In this document: positions 15,416 through 21,831 of the stretch, piece after piece
Layout of the letters: each line of letters opens with the position of its first letter
Numbering within the stretch: the first letter of the stretch is position 1
Source of the DNA: Deltaproteobacteria bacterium
GTDB lineage: Bacteria > Bdellovibrionota > Bdellovibrionia > JABDDW01
DNA: 21,831 nucleotides
Reading direction: 5' to 3'
NCBI GenBank assembly: GCA_013287405.1
Contig: JABDDW010000025.1
Location: forward strand, 1 to 21,831
The notes under the pieces: generated by a model
What the model was told of the DNA's origin: nothing
Databases searched by the model: none
The model's input: the letters and a program-made list of their open reading frames with translations, nothing else
Made by a program: the position numbers and the translations under genes

Positions 15416-16237
15416 GTGGTCGGTTTTTTGGGTTGCGGCACATTGAGCCGAGCTTTGATCGTGGGAGCCCTAGAAAAAAAAATTTTCAAACCCTCTCAAA
15501 TTCTTATTAGCACAAGAACCCTCAATTCCCGACGGCAATTCTGCAGTGAGACGGGTGTGAACTCGGCTGCAAATAACGGGGAACTTATCAGAAACTCTGA
15601 GATCATTTTTCTTGGAGTCAAACCCTCAGAAATGGTTAGTATTCTTAGGCAACTCTCCGAAGAGCATCTAGAAGAGAAAATTATTATTTCTCTAGCGGCC
15701 GGCGTGGGCGAGAGAATGTTGATGAAAAATCTAAAATCGGCTCGCGGAGTCTTTAGAGTGATGGCTAACCTGGGGGCTACGATTCAGGCTGGAGTCTTTG
15801 GAGTTTTCTCAATCAAGGCCAATCCTTCTGATGAAAAAAAAATTAAAGGTTTTTTTTCAAAATTGGGAGAGATCGTAGTGGTCAGAAATGACCAAGGGAT
15901 CGATACGATTACAGCTGGTTCTGCCTCTGGTGTTGGTTTTGTCTTGAGTTTTATGGAGGATTTTCAAGGCTGGTTAGAAAAAAGAGGATTATCTAGGGAT
16001 GTGGCGAGAAGGGTGACGATTGAAACATTTTTGGGTGCAGCAAAGCTTGCGCAATTTCGATCTGATTTGAGTTTCTCTACGTTAAAAAAATCAGTTTCGA
16101 GCAAAAAAGGTACGACTCAGGCTGGTTTGGATATTTTTAAAAAAGAAAAGATTTCAGCTAGTCTAAAGTCGGGTCTCGATGAGGCTTTCAAACGCGCCCA
16201 GGAAATATCTAAGGATTTGCTTCGCCAGGGGAAATAG
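15416..16237 (+). CDS. proC: Pyrroline-5-carboxylate reductase-like protein
   Basis: Start taken as GTG at 15416, one base after the yggS stop. It gives 273 residues, the usual ProC length, beginning directly with the dinucleotide-binding VGFLGCGTLSRAL. Further motifs: FLGVKPSEM, SLAAGV, FRVMANLGA, a C-terminal helical domain with AGSASGVGFV, and SSKKGTTQAGL. ProC reduces pyrroline-5-carboxylate to proline with NAD(P)H. Several signature positions differ from typical enzymes: MPNTPA is MANLGA, GSxPAY is GSASGV, and SPGGTT is SKKGTT. The fold is clear, but activity or substrate may have shifted. An open frame reaches back to 15203 inside yggS but has no family similarity there. Confidence 0.82.
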   Translation: MVGFLGCGTLSRALIVGALEKKIFKPSQILISTRTLNSRRQFCSETGVNSAANNGELIRNSEIIFLGVKPSEMVSILRQLSEEHLEEKIIISLAAGVGERMLMKNLKSARGVFRVMANLGATIQAGVFGVFSIKANPSDEKKIKGFFSKLGEIVVVRNDQGIDTITAGSASGVGFVLSFMEDFQGWLEKRGLSRDVARRVTIETFLGAAKLAQFRSDLSFSTLKKSVSSKKGTTQAGLDIFKKEKISASLKSGLDEAFKRAQEISKDLLRQGK

Positions 16238-16269
16238 CTTTAAACTTTGAATAGGGGAGGCTTGAAGGA

Positions 16270-16803
16270 ATGAAAATTGCTCCAATCGATATTACCCATA
16301 AAAGTTTTGCTCGGAAGTTTAACGGTGTTGACTCAGACGAAGTGAGTCTCTTTCTCAAAGAAGTGGCTGAAGAAATGGAGGCTTTAATTCGAGAAAGAAA
16401 TCAACTTAAAGAACAACTTCGCGAACGCGAAATTCAAATACTTGAGTTTAAAGATCGAGACAAAGTCCTTAAAGAAACCATAATGACCGCTCACAAAATG
16501 ACGGAAAACTTGAGAAAAGATGCCGAGAGAGAAGCGGCGATTATTTTAAACGACGCTCAACAGAGAGCAGAGGCCATCGTTCGCGATTCGCGGGATGGAT
16601 TGAAAAAATCATACCAAGAAATCACTGAAATGAAACGTCAACGTTCTCAGTTTGAAGTGGCATTGAGGAGCCTTGTGACGTCCCATCTAGAGCTGCTTGA
16701 TCGCGCGGCTGGTTATACTCCTCACGTTGCGGGTCCAACCGAAGCAAACCTCGGTGGCAGTACTCCCTTTCTCCGACAAGGTAAACCTATCTTAGAAAGT
16801 TAA
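16270..16803 (+). CDS. divIVA: DivIVA family cell-pole / division protein
   Basis: A 177-residue cytoplasmic protein. The N-terminal DivIVA domain reads ITHKSFARKFNGVDSDEVSLFLKEV (given in part: membrane-binding segment 8-16, GVDSDEV 19-25). A long charged coiled coil follows (about 30-150), then a short loose tail. DivIVA proteins sense curved membrane and recruit partners to poles or septa. Bdellovibrio has a studied DivIVA that affects progeny cell shape; placement after yggS and proC is like the division clusters of Gram-positive bacteria. GGGGAGG (16254-16260) and AAGGA (16265-16269) give good ribosome sites. No T-rich terminator follows, although the GC-rich palindrome at 16806-16818 may slow transcription. 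Confidence 0.93.
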   Translation: MKIAPIDITHKSFARKFNGVDSDEVSLFLKEVAEEMEALIRERNQLKEQLREREIQILEFKDRDKVLKETIMTAHKMTENLRKDAEREAAIILNDAQQRAEAIVRDSRDGLKKSYQEITEMKRQRSQFEVALRSLVTSHLELLDRAAGYTPHVAGPTEANLGGSTPFLRQGKPILES

Positions 16804-16864
16804 TGCGGCCGGGGGCCGACGACACCGATCTGCAGAAGGAGCTCTGTGACAATACGGCTTATCT

Positions 16865-18034
16865 TTACTTTAGGGCGCCCGGTCGGGCGACCTCGCTTAG
16901 AGATTCAACAAGAAGTTTTGTGACTTCCTTCAGATAGTCATAATTCAATGTATCTGGTGTATCGGTGGGAGTGTGGTAATGGGTCTTATTGAAATCGTTC
17001 TCCCAATCTTCGCTGATGCAAATAGCTGAAAAGCTCTTCTGCCAAAATGACCAGTTGTCGCTCCTATTAAATCCATTTTGCAGAACTTCAAGTTTGAGGG
17101 GTGTTTTCAGAAGAAATCCCGCCCTGTTTAACGCTAGGGTTAAGCTAAGATCTTGATCAGCGCCTATTTGAGTTTTTTCCCTTGTATAGAGTTTTAAAAT
17201 CGGGTGATTTTCAATTTTGGTCTTCGACCAACCAATCATTTCTAAGTTAATAAGGCCGCCAGTTTGTTCGTTAAGCCTCATCCAACGTGGTTTTAGACTA
17301 GACAAGTCTTTGGCTAAAGCGTAGGAACCAAGAAAAAATATTTCTTCATAATCAAAGGCAACAAAGCGAAGGGTTCGGTCGGGGTGCTCGTTTCTTAACT
17401 CACGAGCGGCGACAAGGAGGGCGGCGATTCCGCTGGCATTGTCATCGGCCCCTGGAGCTGGCAATAAGGGTAGAAAACGAAGTGAATTAGGATCATTATC
17501 GATAGTATCGTAATGGGCCCCGACATAAATCACCTCATTGGGCAATTTTTTACCTGGAATTTCTAAAATAAGGTTTCGACCTTTGATATTTCGAAACCGT
17601 TCGATGAAGTCTATAGCCTGAAGAGTAAATTGGTTCCATTTCTTATAGACAGGTGAGCTCGGAGGGTATTTGGCCTTAACAAGATTATCGAAGTCAGTTT
17701 GATAGTTTTTTCTGGCAAAATCAATATCAGGCATAAATTCGTGTATGATAACTCGGCCCTTTGAGGCCGTTGCGATTTCGTCGAATTGATTTTTAATAAA
17801 TTCAAAGGCGGCTTCGTGCCCTTGGGTCCCAACGGTTCGGTTAGGTTTTGTCGCCTCAAGAAACTTATGAACCATCGGTGAAAGGGATTCAGCATAATTT
17901 ATATCTGTATCTTTATGGACGGGTTCGATCGTCGAGCAGCTCGATAAGAAAACAAGAGAAGCCATGGAGGGAAGTAGAGCTTTAAAAAATAACTGATTGA
18001 CTGGTGTCCTAGAGGTTCCAGAAAAGAGCGCCAT
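16865..18034 (-). CDS. M28 family zinc metallopeptidase, predicted lipoprotein
   Basis: A 389-residue protein. The signal peptide ends FLSSC, a good lipobox with Cys33 as lipid anchor, so it acts in the periplasm or at an outer-membrane face. Zinc and catalytic positions of M28 aminopeptidases are all filled: His174 (VGAHYDT), bridging Asp198 (PGADDNASG), general base Glu230 with ligand Glu231 (FDYEE), Glu265 (NLEMIG, a carboxylate where Asp is also common) and His354 (HYHTPTDT). It should trim amino acids from peptides; specificity is not visible. The ATG follows a GGGAG at 8 bases, inside the upstream beta-barrel gene, which it overlaps by 26 bases. It is third in a small operon. Confidence 0.93.
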   Translation of the reverse strand: MALFSGTSRTPVNQLFFKALLPSMASLVFLSSCSTIEPVHKDTDINYAESLSPMVHKFLEATKPNRTVGTQGHEAAFEFIKNQFDEIATASKGRVIIHEFMPDIDFARKNYQTDFDNLVKAKYPPSSPVYKKWNQFTLQAIDFIERFRNIKGRNLILEIPGKKLPNEVIYVGAHYDTIDNDPNSLRFLPLLPAPGADDNASGIAALLVAARELRNEHPDRTLRFVAFDYEEIFFLGSYALAKDLSSLKPRWMRLNEQTGGLINLEMIGWSKTKIENHPILKLYTREKTQIGADQDLSLTLALNRAGFLLKTPLKLEVLQNGFNRSDNWSFWQKSFSAICISEDWENDFNKTHYHTPTDTPDTLNYDYLKEVTKLLVESLSEVARPGALK

Positions 18035-18740
18035 TATAACTGCTCCCGATATAGCTTATAGTCTGATTATTAAAGGTTAAAATATTTCGTGTTGTGCAAT
18101 TTAGATAGTTGTAAGAAAGTCTTATTCCCCAGCTCTTTCCGGTTTGGAGTTCTAAGCCGGCCTCAGCGTAATATCCAAATTCTAAAATATTTTCTAGGGT
18201 CTTGAAATCGCTTCCTGCTGCAACGACCGCAGGAGTTCGTAGTGAACTGTCATAACTGAGTTGAAGATATCCGGCAACTCCCCCACCTTCAATATAGGGG
18301 CGAATTTGCTCAGAATTAAAAAGTTTGAGGCGAAGGCCAAGATTGAGTCGAAAATCATCTTCAAGAAAGTTCACATTGGTCGCACTATAAGTAGCTGTAG
18401 GACTCACATAATAATAGTTAAGGTTACCCGAAGTGCGAACATAAGTCAGGCCACTGGTCAAAAAAAACGGGCTTTCGCCGAAAGGTTTTTCACCTTGAAC
18501 GGCAAAGGTAGTTCCATTATTGATTTTGAATCCCGACGGCGGGGTAGTTATAGAGAACTGTTCAAAGCCGCCACCAACTGAGCCATCGAAGCGAGATTTG
18601 TTCTCGCCGGCAAAAGAAGGGCTTTCAAGTGTGAGAGTGACGCCAACCACTAAGACCAGAAAAAGGAATCCTGCAGCTCCTCTGAAGAAAGCAACTGTCA
18701 GGGCGTTAACGGTAGTCAGGTAAACAATTCTAAATTTCAA
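18009..18740 (-). CDS. Secreted outer-membrane beta-barrel protein
   Basis: A 243-residue protein read from TTG at 18738-18740. A long N-terminal leader holds a hydrophobic core (about 22-38) and a likely cut after Ala44 (SPSFA/GEN). The mature part shows amphipathic strands rich in Gly, Tyr and Asn (for example FFLTSGLTYVRTSGNLNYYY and GYYAEAGLELQTG). It ends GALFWNL, near the aromatic-ended C-terminus of barrel proteins. No motif tells its cargo. The start is uncertain: no ATG fits, the TTG has only a weak TAGG site, and it sits 3 bases after the stop of the small basic gene, so coupling may drive initiation. The leader is longer than usual, which could mean the true start is further in. 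Confidence 0.78.
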   Translation of the reverse strand: MKFRIVYLTTVNALTVAFFRGAAGFLFLVLVVGVTLTLESPSFAGENKSRFDGSVGGGFEQFSITTPPSGFKINNGTTFAVQGEKPFGESPFFLTSGLTYVRTSGNLNYYYVSPTATYSATNVNFLEDDFRLNLGLRLKLFNSEQIRPYIEGGGVAGYLQLSYDSSLRTPAVVAAGSDFKTLENILEFGYYAEAGLELQTGKSWGIRLSYNYLNCTTRNILTFNNQTISYIGSSYNGALFWNL

Positions 18741-18743
18741 AAC

Positions 18744-18854
18744 CTATTTTCGTTTTTTGGCTTCTTCTATTTGACGTTTGAGTCGGGTTTTTTTCTTCTT
18801 TTTTCCCACTTTACGTCTCATTTTCATAGATTTTCGATTGTCGCCGCGGCCCAT
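18744..18854 (-). CDS. 36-residue highly basic protein (MGRGD N-terminus)
   Basis: Minus-strand ATG (18852-18854) to TAG (18744-18746) encodes 36 residues, 19 of them Lys or Arg. The N-terminus is MGRGDNRKSMKMRRK, then a run of five Lys (18-22) and a charged helix-like end. GGAGG (18860-18864) lies 5 bases before the ATG, an excellent ribosome site. The opening MG(R/K)GDxR resembles the tiny ribosomal protein bS31/Thx (MGKGDRR...), and I recall similar short MGRGDN proteins in other bacteria, though I cannot confirm the family here. Ribosome or RNA binding is a reasonable guess from charge. It heads the operon with the beta-barrel and M28 genes. Its size means it is easily missed by gene finders. 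Confidence 0.8.
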   Translation of the reverse strand: MGRGDNRKSMKMRRKVGKKKKKTRLKRQIEEAKKRK

Positions 18855-18859
18855 TAAAA

Positions 18860-18864
18860 CCTCC
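18860..18864 (-). promoter_or_regulatory. Strong ribosome binding site for the 36-residue basic protein
   Basis: Plus-strand CCTCC is GGAGG on the minus strand, 5 bases before the ATG at 18852-18854. It is one of the best ribosome sites in the window and is the main support for this short gene. Confidence 0.75.
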
Positions 18865-19132
18865 AAGCATCTGTTTCTTATATCTTAGAAAAACCACGTC
18901 TTCTTAGGTTTGTAAATTCATTTTCTTTGGAGGACATTTCGCTCCAACTATAAATCTGTGTCTGAGCATGGCTGGAGTTTGGCCAGGGCTTGGCACGAAC
19001 TTGGTAGAATACGAGAGTCGGAACGCATATTCAGTCCTTCGTCGCATTTTGCCCTACAGACTAAAATAGGGAACTGGACGCCATTAGCTTTTATTTCATA
19101 AAAAAAAGCAGTTTAAAACCGATAGGGAAGCT
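18865..19132. other. Divergent intergenic region
   Basis: This gap separates the minus-strand small-protein operon from the plus-strand exported-protein gene and must hold both promoters. I see no strong -35/-10 pair. TAGAAT (19005-19010) could be a plus-strand -10. A short stem, CCCTA (19052-19056) with TAGGG (19067-19071), is present but has no T-run. A minus-strand 19-codon frame (18878-18937) with GGAG 4 bases upstream is possible but unsupported. Confidence 0.5.
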
Positions 19133-20371
19133 ATGGGCTTTCTTGATTTTTTCGTCATTATTCTGCTCTTACCCGACTTAACTTTGGCCGTTGAGCTGAA
19201 GTTCAGCGGTCAAGGGCAAGCTCCGCAAGCGACGCAATCCCACTTTCCACTGAGTTCGTGGCAGAAGATGATGGATGATCAAAATAACCGCATCTATAAA
19301 AAGTACCAGTGCACCGGTCTTCAACAGGATCCCTCGGTTCGAGCAAAACAACTCATAACGTTGTTTTCTCTTCCAAGGACAAGTCAGCAAGCCATTTACC
19401 AGGGGTTTTGTTTCGATGAGGCTCAGAACACAATTTCGGTTCTAAAGAATAAAAATGGAGCTTTAGCCCAAAGCCTTTCCCTTAAGCTTAAAGAAATTCA
19501 AGGCGAGCTCCAAGTTCAAGCAGCTTTTGATTCGTGCCCAGGGGGATCTACACCCCTCAGGTCCCGAGTCGGTAAGCTTCTTCAAACAGCCGAGCCTCTT
19601 CCATTGTTTCGAACTCTTCCCGTCCCTGCCCCACCTCCTTTAGATAAGGCTGTAGACAGCTTAAGAGGTGCAATTTATTCCGAATCCATGTCCCTTGCCG
19701 TAGATAGGAGTGTCTTTATTGCCAAAACTCACGGTCTTGCTACGACAGACCTCATCGATAAAATTTGTCCTCCACAATCTACTTGCGACGGAGACCACAA
19801 CGGTCGAAATCTTAGAACTTATCTTAAAACTGAATTCTATAATGCTGTGAAAACTCCGATTGAAAGAAAATCCGATTCTCAAGTCTATTCGGCCTTGCAA
19901 AATGCTGTTTCAAGACTTGATAAGGCCGCGAAGAAATTCAATTCCACCCTAAAGTGTCATAAAACGGGTACCTCGGGAGGCACAGGCGCTGTAGTTGAAG
20001 GGAGCCATGAAATATGTGACTCCACCCTAGCTTCTGATGACTCCCAACTTCAGCAAAGCCGAGCCTATTACGATGAAGTTGAAGACATCCTTTCTAGTAA
20101 TGAAGGTTCTTTACTGGGACATGAACCTTTTAAATATGATCTGAGGTCGGTGTATAATGGAATACCGATGCAAGTAGGCGGAAAAACCGTTTACGCGTTT
20201 GAGCAAAAATACAACGATCCCCCTGGTTTTGATTCGTTTAATAATCGAGACGACTTTCAGCGTCTGCCGGATAGCCTTCGGCTTTTGGGGGGGGGCTTCT
20301 TTGGTCAACAGCGCAGCCGTAAATGCCCTATCCAATACTGCGAAGTACGCCGGTATCCTTACAAAGATTGA
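19133..20371 (+). CDS. Large exported protein, N-terminal part, frame broken at a G9 run
   Basis: Residues 1-19 (MGFLDFFVIILLLPDLTLA) form a hydrophobic export signal, unusual in having no Lys or Arg before the core. The following roughly 365 residues are soluble, with seven Cys that could form disulfides, a proline-rich turn (LPVPAPPP) and a CPPQSTCDGDHNG motif like a small metal or disulfide loop. I do not recognise the family. The natural frame appears to end at the run of nine G (20287-20295). Beyond it this frame yields about 25 atypical residues to a TGA at 20369-20371, whereas the +1 frame stays open to the window end. A weak AGGG precedes the ATG. It is probably the first part of one gene of more than 890 codons. 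Confidence 0.75.
   Translation: MGFLDFFVIILLLPDLTLAVELKFSGQGQAPQATQSHFPLSSWQKMMDDQNNRIYKKYQCTGLQQDPSVRAKQLITLFSLPRTSQQAIYQGFCFDEAQNTISVLKNKNGALAQSLSLKLKEIQGELQVQAAFDSCPGGSTPLRSRVGKLLQTAEPLPLFRTLPVPAPPPLDKAVDSLRGAIYSESMSLAVDRSVFIAKTHGLATTDLIDKICPPQSTCDGDHNGRNLRTYLKTEFYNAVKTPIERKSDSQVYSALQNAVSRLDKAAKKFNSTLKCHKTGTSGGTGAVVEGSHEICDSTLASDDSQLQQSRAYYDEVEDILSSNEGSLLGHEPFKYDLRSVYNGIPMQVGGKTVYAFEQKYNDPPGFDSFNNRDDFQRLPDSLRLLGGGFFGQQRSRKCPIQYCEVRRYPYKD
20287..20295 (+). other. Run of nine G at a reading-frame switch
   Basis: The longest G run in the window, preceded by TTTT. Removing one G (or adding two) would join the frame of 19133-20286 to the frame open from 20295 to the window end. It could be a sequencing error, a phase-variable tract, a programmed slippage site or a true mutation. 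Confidence 0.8.
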
Positions 20372-21831
20372 AGACGATCTTAAAAATCGGAGAACTGAGG
20401 ATCTTTTCCGCAAAAAACCGACGACTAAAGACGATATGTTCAGGTTCGGAATGGATCCTACATTTGATATCTACGATTTAGGAGGCGATCCAAAACTTGA
20501 AGGATTAGCCCTGATGGCCAATCTCAACCCAGAGGCTACCGCCCGTGTGCTTTTAAGTAATCCCCAGCTTGCTAAATCTAATCTCGTTTGTTCTATGTTG
20601 AGCGCCGATGGGGATCTAGCTTCGAGCAGGGAGATCGAAGATAAAATTCAAATGGCCCTTGGTTTGGGAGGGTTAGTTGTCGGAGGATTTTCAGAACTCC
20701 TTCCCACGGGAGTGACACAAGTGACTGGCGGTTTCTTTATTGCAGGGGGCATGGCTCTTACGGTAAAGGCCCTCGATGACGATATGAATAGAGGTCGTCA
20801 AATGGGTTATGCCTATAGTGCGACAAAGAATGTGGACTTAGCAGAAGACAGCGACAAAGCTTACTCGGCGGCCCTAACCGATGCTGCTGGCTTAGCTATG
20901 AATGGTTTCGATGGCGCCCTTTTTGTTCGAGGTATAGCCCATGGACCAAGCGGACCTGTTATACGAAAAATGCTGGTCGAAACGGTTGGTGAAGTGAAGA
21001 AGGGTACCTACGTCCTCGGTAAAGTTATAAAGAACTCACTTGTTCAAGAAAAGATTGTGGTCAAACTCAAGCCCGGCGAGCTTCAACTTGTGGATGAGTT
21101 GGAAGCTAGCCATCCAGGTCATCTTGAAGAGATGGCCGAAGAACACCTACCCTGTGCTTTAAAGGCCGCGCAATTGACTCCTAATACTTTAAATTTGAGG
21201 ACGGCAAATCTAAGGGCTACATTATTTTCTACGTTCTTTCTCGCAAACTTGTCTCAGGCAGGTGACATGATGCCCTCTTCTCCATGTTCTGATGCAGATG
21301 TTGCTAAGTTTGTACGCGATATGGAGAAATGGGTGAGTACGAACAGGGGTGCCGATGGGGTCGCTAACGGAGTTGAAGGCGTCGCGGGGACTGAAGTCGT
21401 CGCGACCACGGGTACGAAGATCGCTGCAAGTACGGGTGAGGCGATTCCGCCGAGCGCTATACCGGCTGAGAGTGTCCCGGGTGGAGTGGCGGCAAATAGT
21501 GAAATGCCAGCGGCGGCTAATGGGAAGGGCTCTCATCTGGGGACCGATCACACAAAATCGGCAAACGGTGGGGTGCACAGTACGGATGTAAAAGCTGAAG
21601 GCAATGAGGCGGGCCATGGGTCGGGAAGTACTAGTACATTTGCAAAGCGATATGGAAGTAGACAATCTTTTATGGAAGATATGGCGTCTAGAAAACCTCC
21701 TATTTCTGTACGACCAGGTAAAGAGACGGCGGAAAGTATAAAGGAGAAGGGGCTTATTTTTAAAGAAGCAAGAGCGAACGATCCTCCTGTTGATGGCGAT
21801 GTTGTTTGGGTTAAACCAGAAGATATCCCAA
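20295..21831 (+). CDS. Large exported protein, C-terminal part in the +1 frame, runs off the window
   Basis: Open without a stop for 512 codons from the end of the G run to the last base. In this frame the previous stop is TAG at 20175-20177, so the two frames overlap across the G run. No start codon with a ribosome site is seen near it (first ATG about 20431), so it most likely continues the gene at 19133. Visible parts: a charged helical segment (KIEDDLKNRRTEDLF), a glycine-rich hydrophobic stretch (nt 20656-20775, LGLGGLVVGGF and GGFFIAGGMAL) that may insert in membrane, a DLAEDSDKAYSAALTDAAGL helix, three Cys, and an Ala/Gly/Ser/Thr-rich linker (nt 21343-21630). A more ordinary domain begins near KRYGSRQSFMED. 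Family unknown. Confidence 0.75.

Noticed and set aside
16806..16818. CGGCC-GGG-GGCCG palindrome after divIVA, as terminator
   Set aside because: Stem is short with a 3-base loop and no T-run follows; at most a weak pause site.
16876..16889. GC hairpin CGCCC-GGTC-GGGCG near the end of the M28 gene, as terminator
   Set aside because: No T-run follows on either strand and it lies inside the coding region.
16865..18034. Asp-to-Glu change at residue 265 of the M28 peptidase as loss of a zinc ligand
   Set aside because: Glu is a carboxylate often found at this position in M28 proteins, and the other ligands are intact.
18878..18937. Minus-strand 19-codon frame (MSSKENEF...) with GGAG upstream, as a leader peptide
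   Set aside because: Too short to judge, no repeated regulatory codons or attenuator hairpin next to it; chance occurrence is likely.
18990..19004. TTGGCACGAACTTGG resembling a sigma-54 promoter (TGGCACG-N4-TTGC)
   Set aside because: The spacing is one base short and the second element reads GG instead of GC, so it fails the two most constrained features.
21222..21665. 147-residue minus-strand ORF, and an 80-residue plus-strand ORF at 21349-21591
   Set aside because: Both lie opposite or out of frame with the long open frame 20295-21831, are Arg/Ser/His-rich as shadow frames are, and exist because the linker's composition removes stops.

Overview
The window (about 45% G+C by eye) looks like chromosome of a free-living Gram-negative bacterium, most likely in the Bdellovibrionota or a related former deltaproteobacterial lineage. 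This is inferred from the mix of genes: an outer membrane (two predicted beta-barrels, two lipoproteins, ExbB/ExbD), a yggS-proC-divIVA cell-division cluster, a TadC secretion protein co-directional with several FHA proteins, and a small MGRGD-type basic protein. No rRNA, tRNA, IS element, integrase or CRISPR array was found. No gene-free stretch exceeds 300 bases.

Layout. (i) 1-2864, plus strand: the end of a 2-oxoacid dehydrogenase E2 gene, then lpdA, lipB and a small four-helix membrane protein. This is a lipoate-dependent dehydrogenase operon carrying its own lipoylation enzyme. (ii) 2873-3912, minus: exbB-exbD, convergent with (i) across a perfect 20-bp inverted repeat. (iii) 4037-5965, plus: a lipoprotein with a sulfatase fold that has lost metal-binding residues. 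It converges with and overlaps a radical SAM gene (5943-6755, minus). (iv) 6921-7586, plus: a beta-barrel protein with a clear terminator. (v) 7641-14057, minus: a tightly overlapped six-gene operon, read as tadC-like > DUF192 > FHA/PAS membrane protein > FHA/TPR membrane protein > double-FHA/TPR membrane protein > degenerate PP2C-like protein. (vi) 14091-16803, plus: maf, yggS, proC-like and divIVA. (vii) 16865-18854, minus: a 36-residue basic protein, a beta-barrel protein and an M28 peptidase lipoprotein. (viii) 19133 to the window end, plus: one large exported protein split between two frames at a run of nine G.

The region most likely to be a little-described system is (v). Four FHA domains on three membrane proteins are co-encoded with one TadC-type inner-membrane protein and a PP2C-like protein lacking catalytic aspartates. 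No kinase, ATPase or pilin gene is present in the window. It could be a phosphothreonine-reading membrane scaffold attached to a Tad-like machine. Second in interest are the split exported protein at 20287-20295 and the pseudo-sulfatase lipoprotein.

All functional calls come from reading motifs in the translated sequence. No database search was run.
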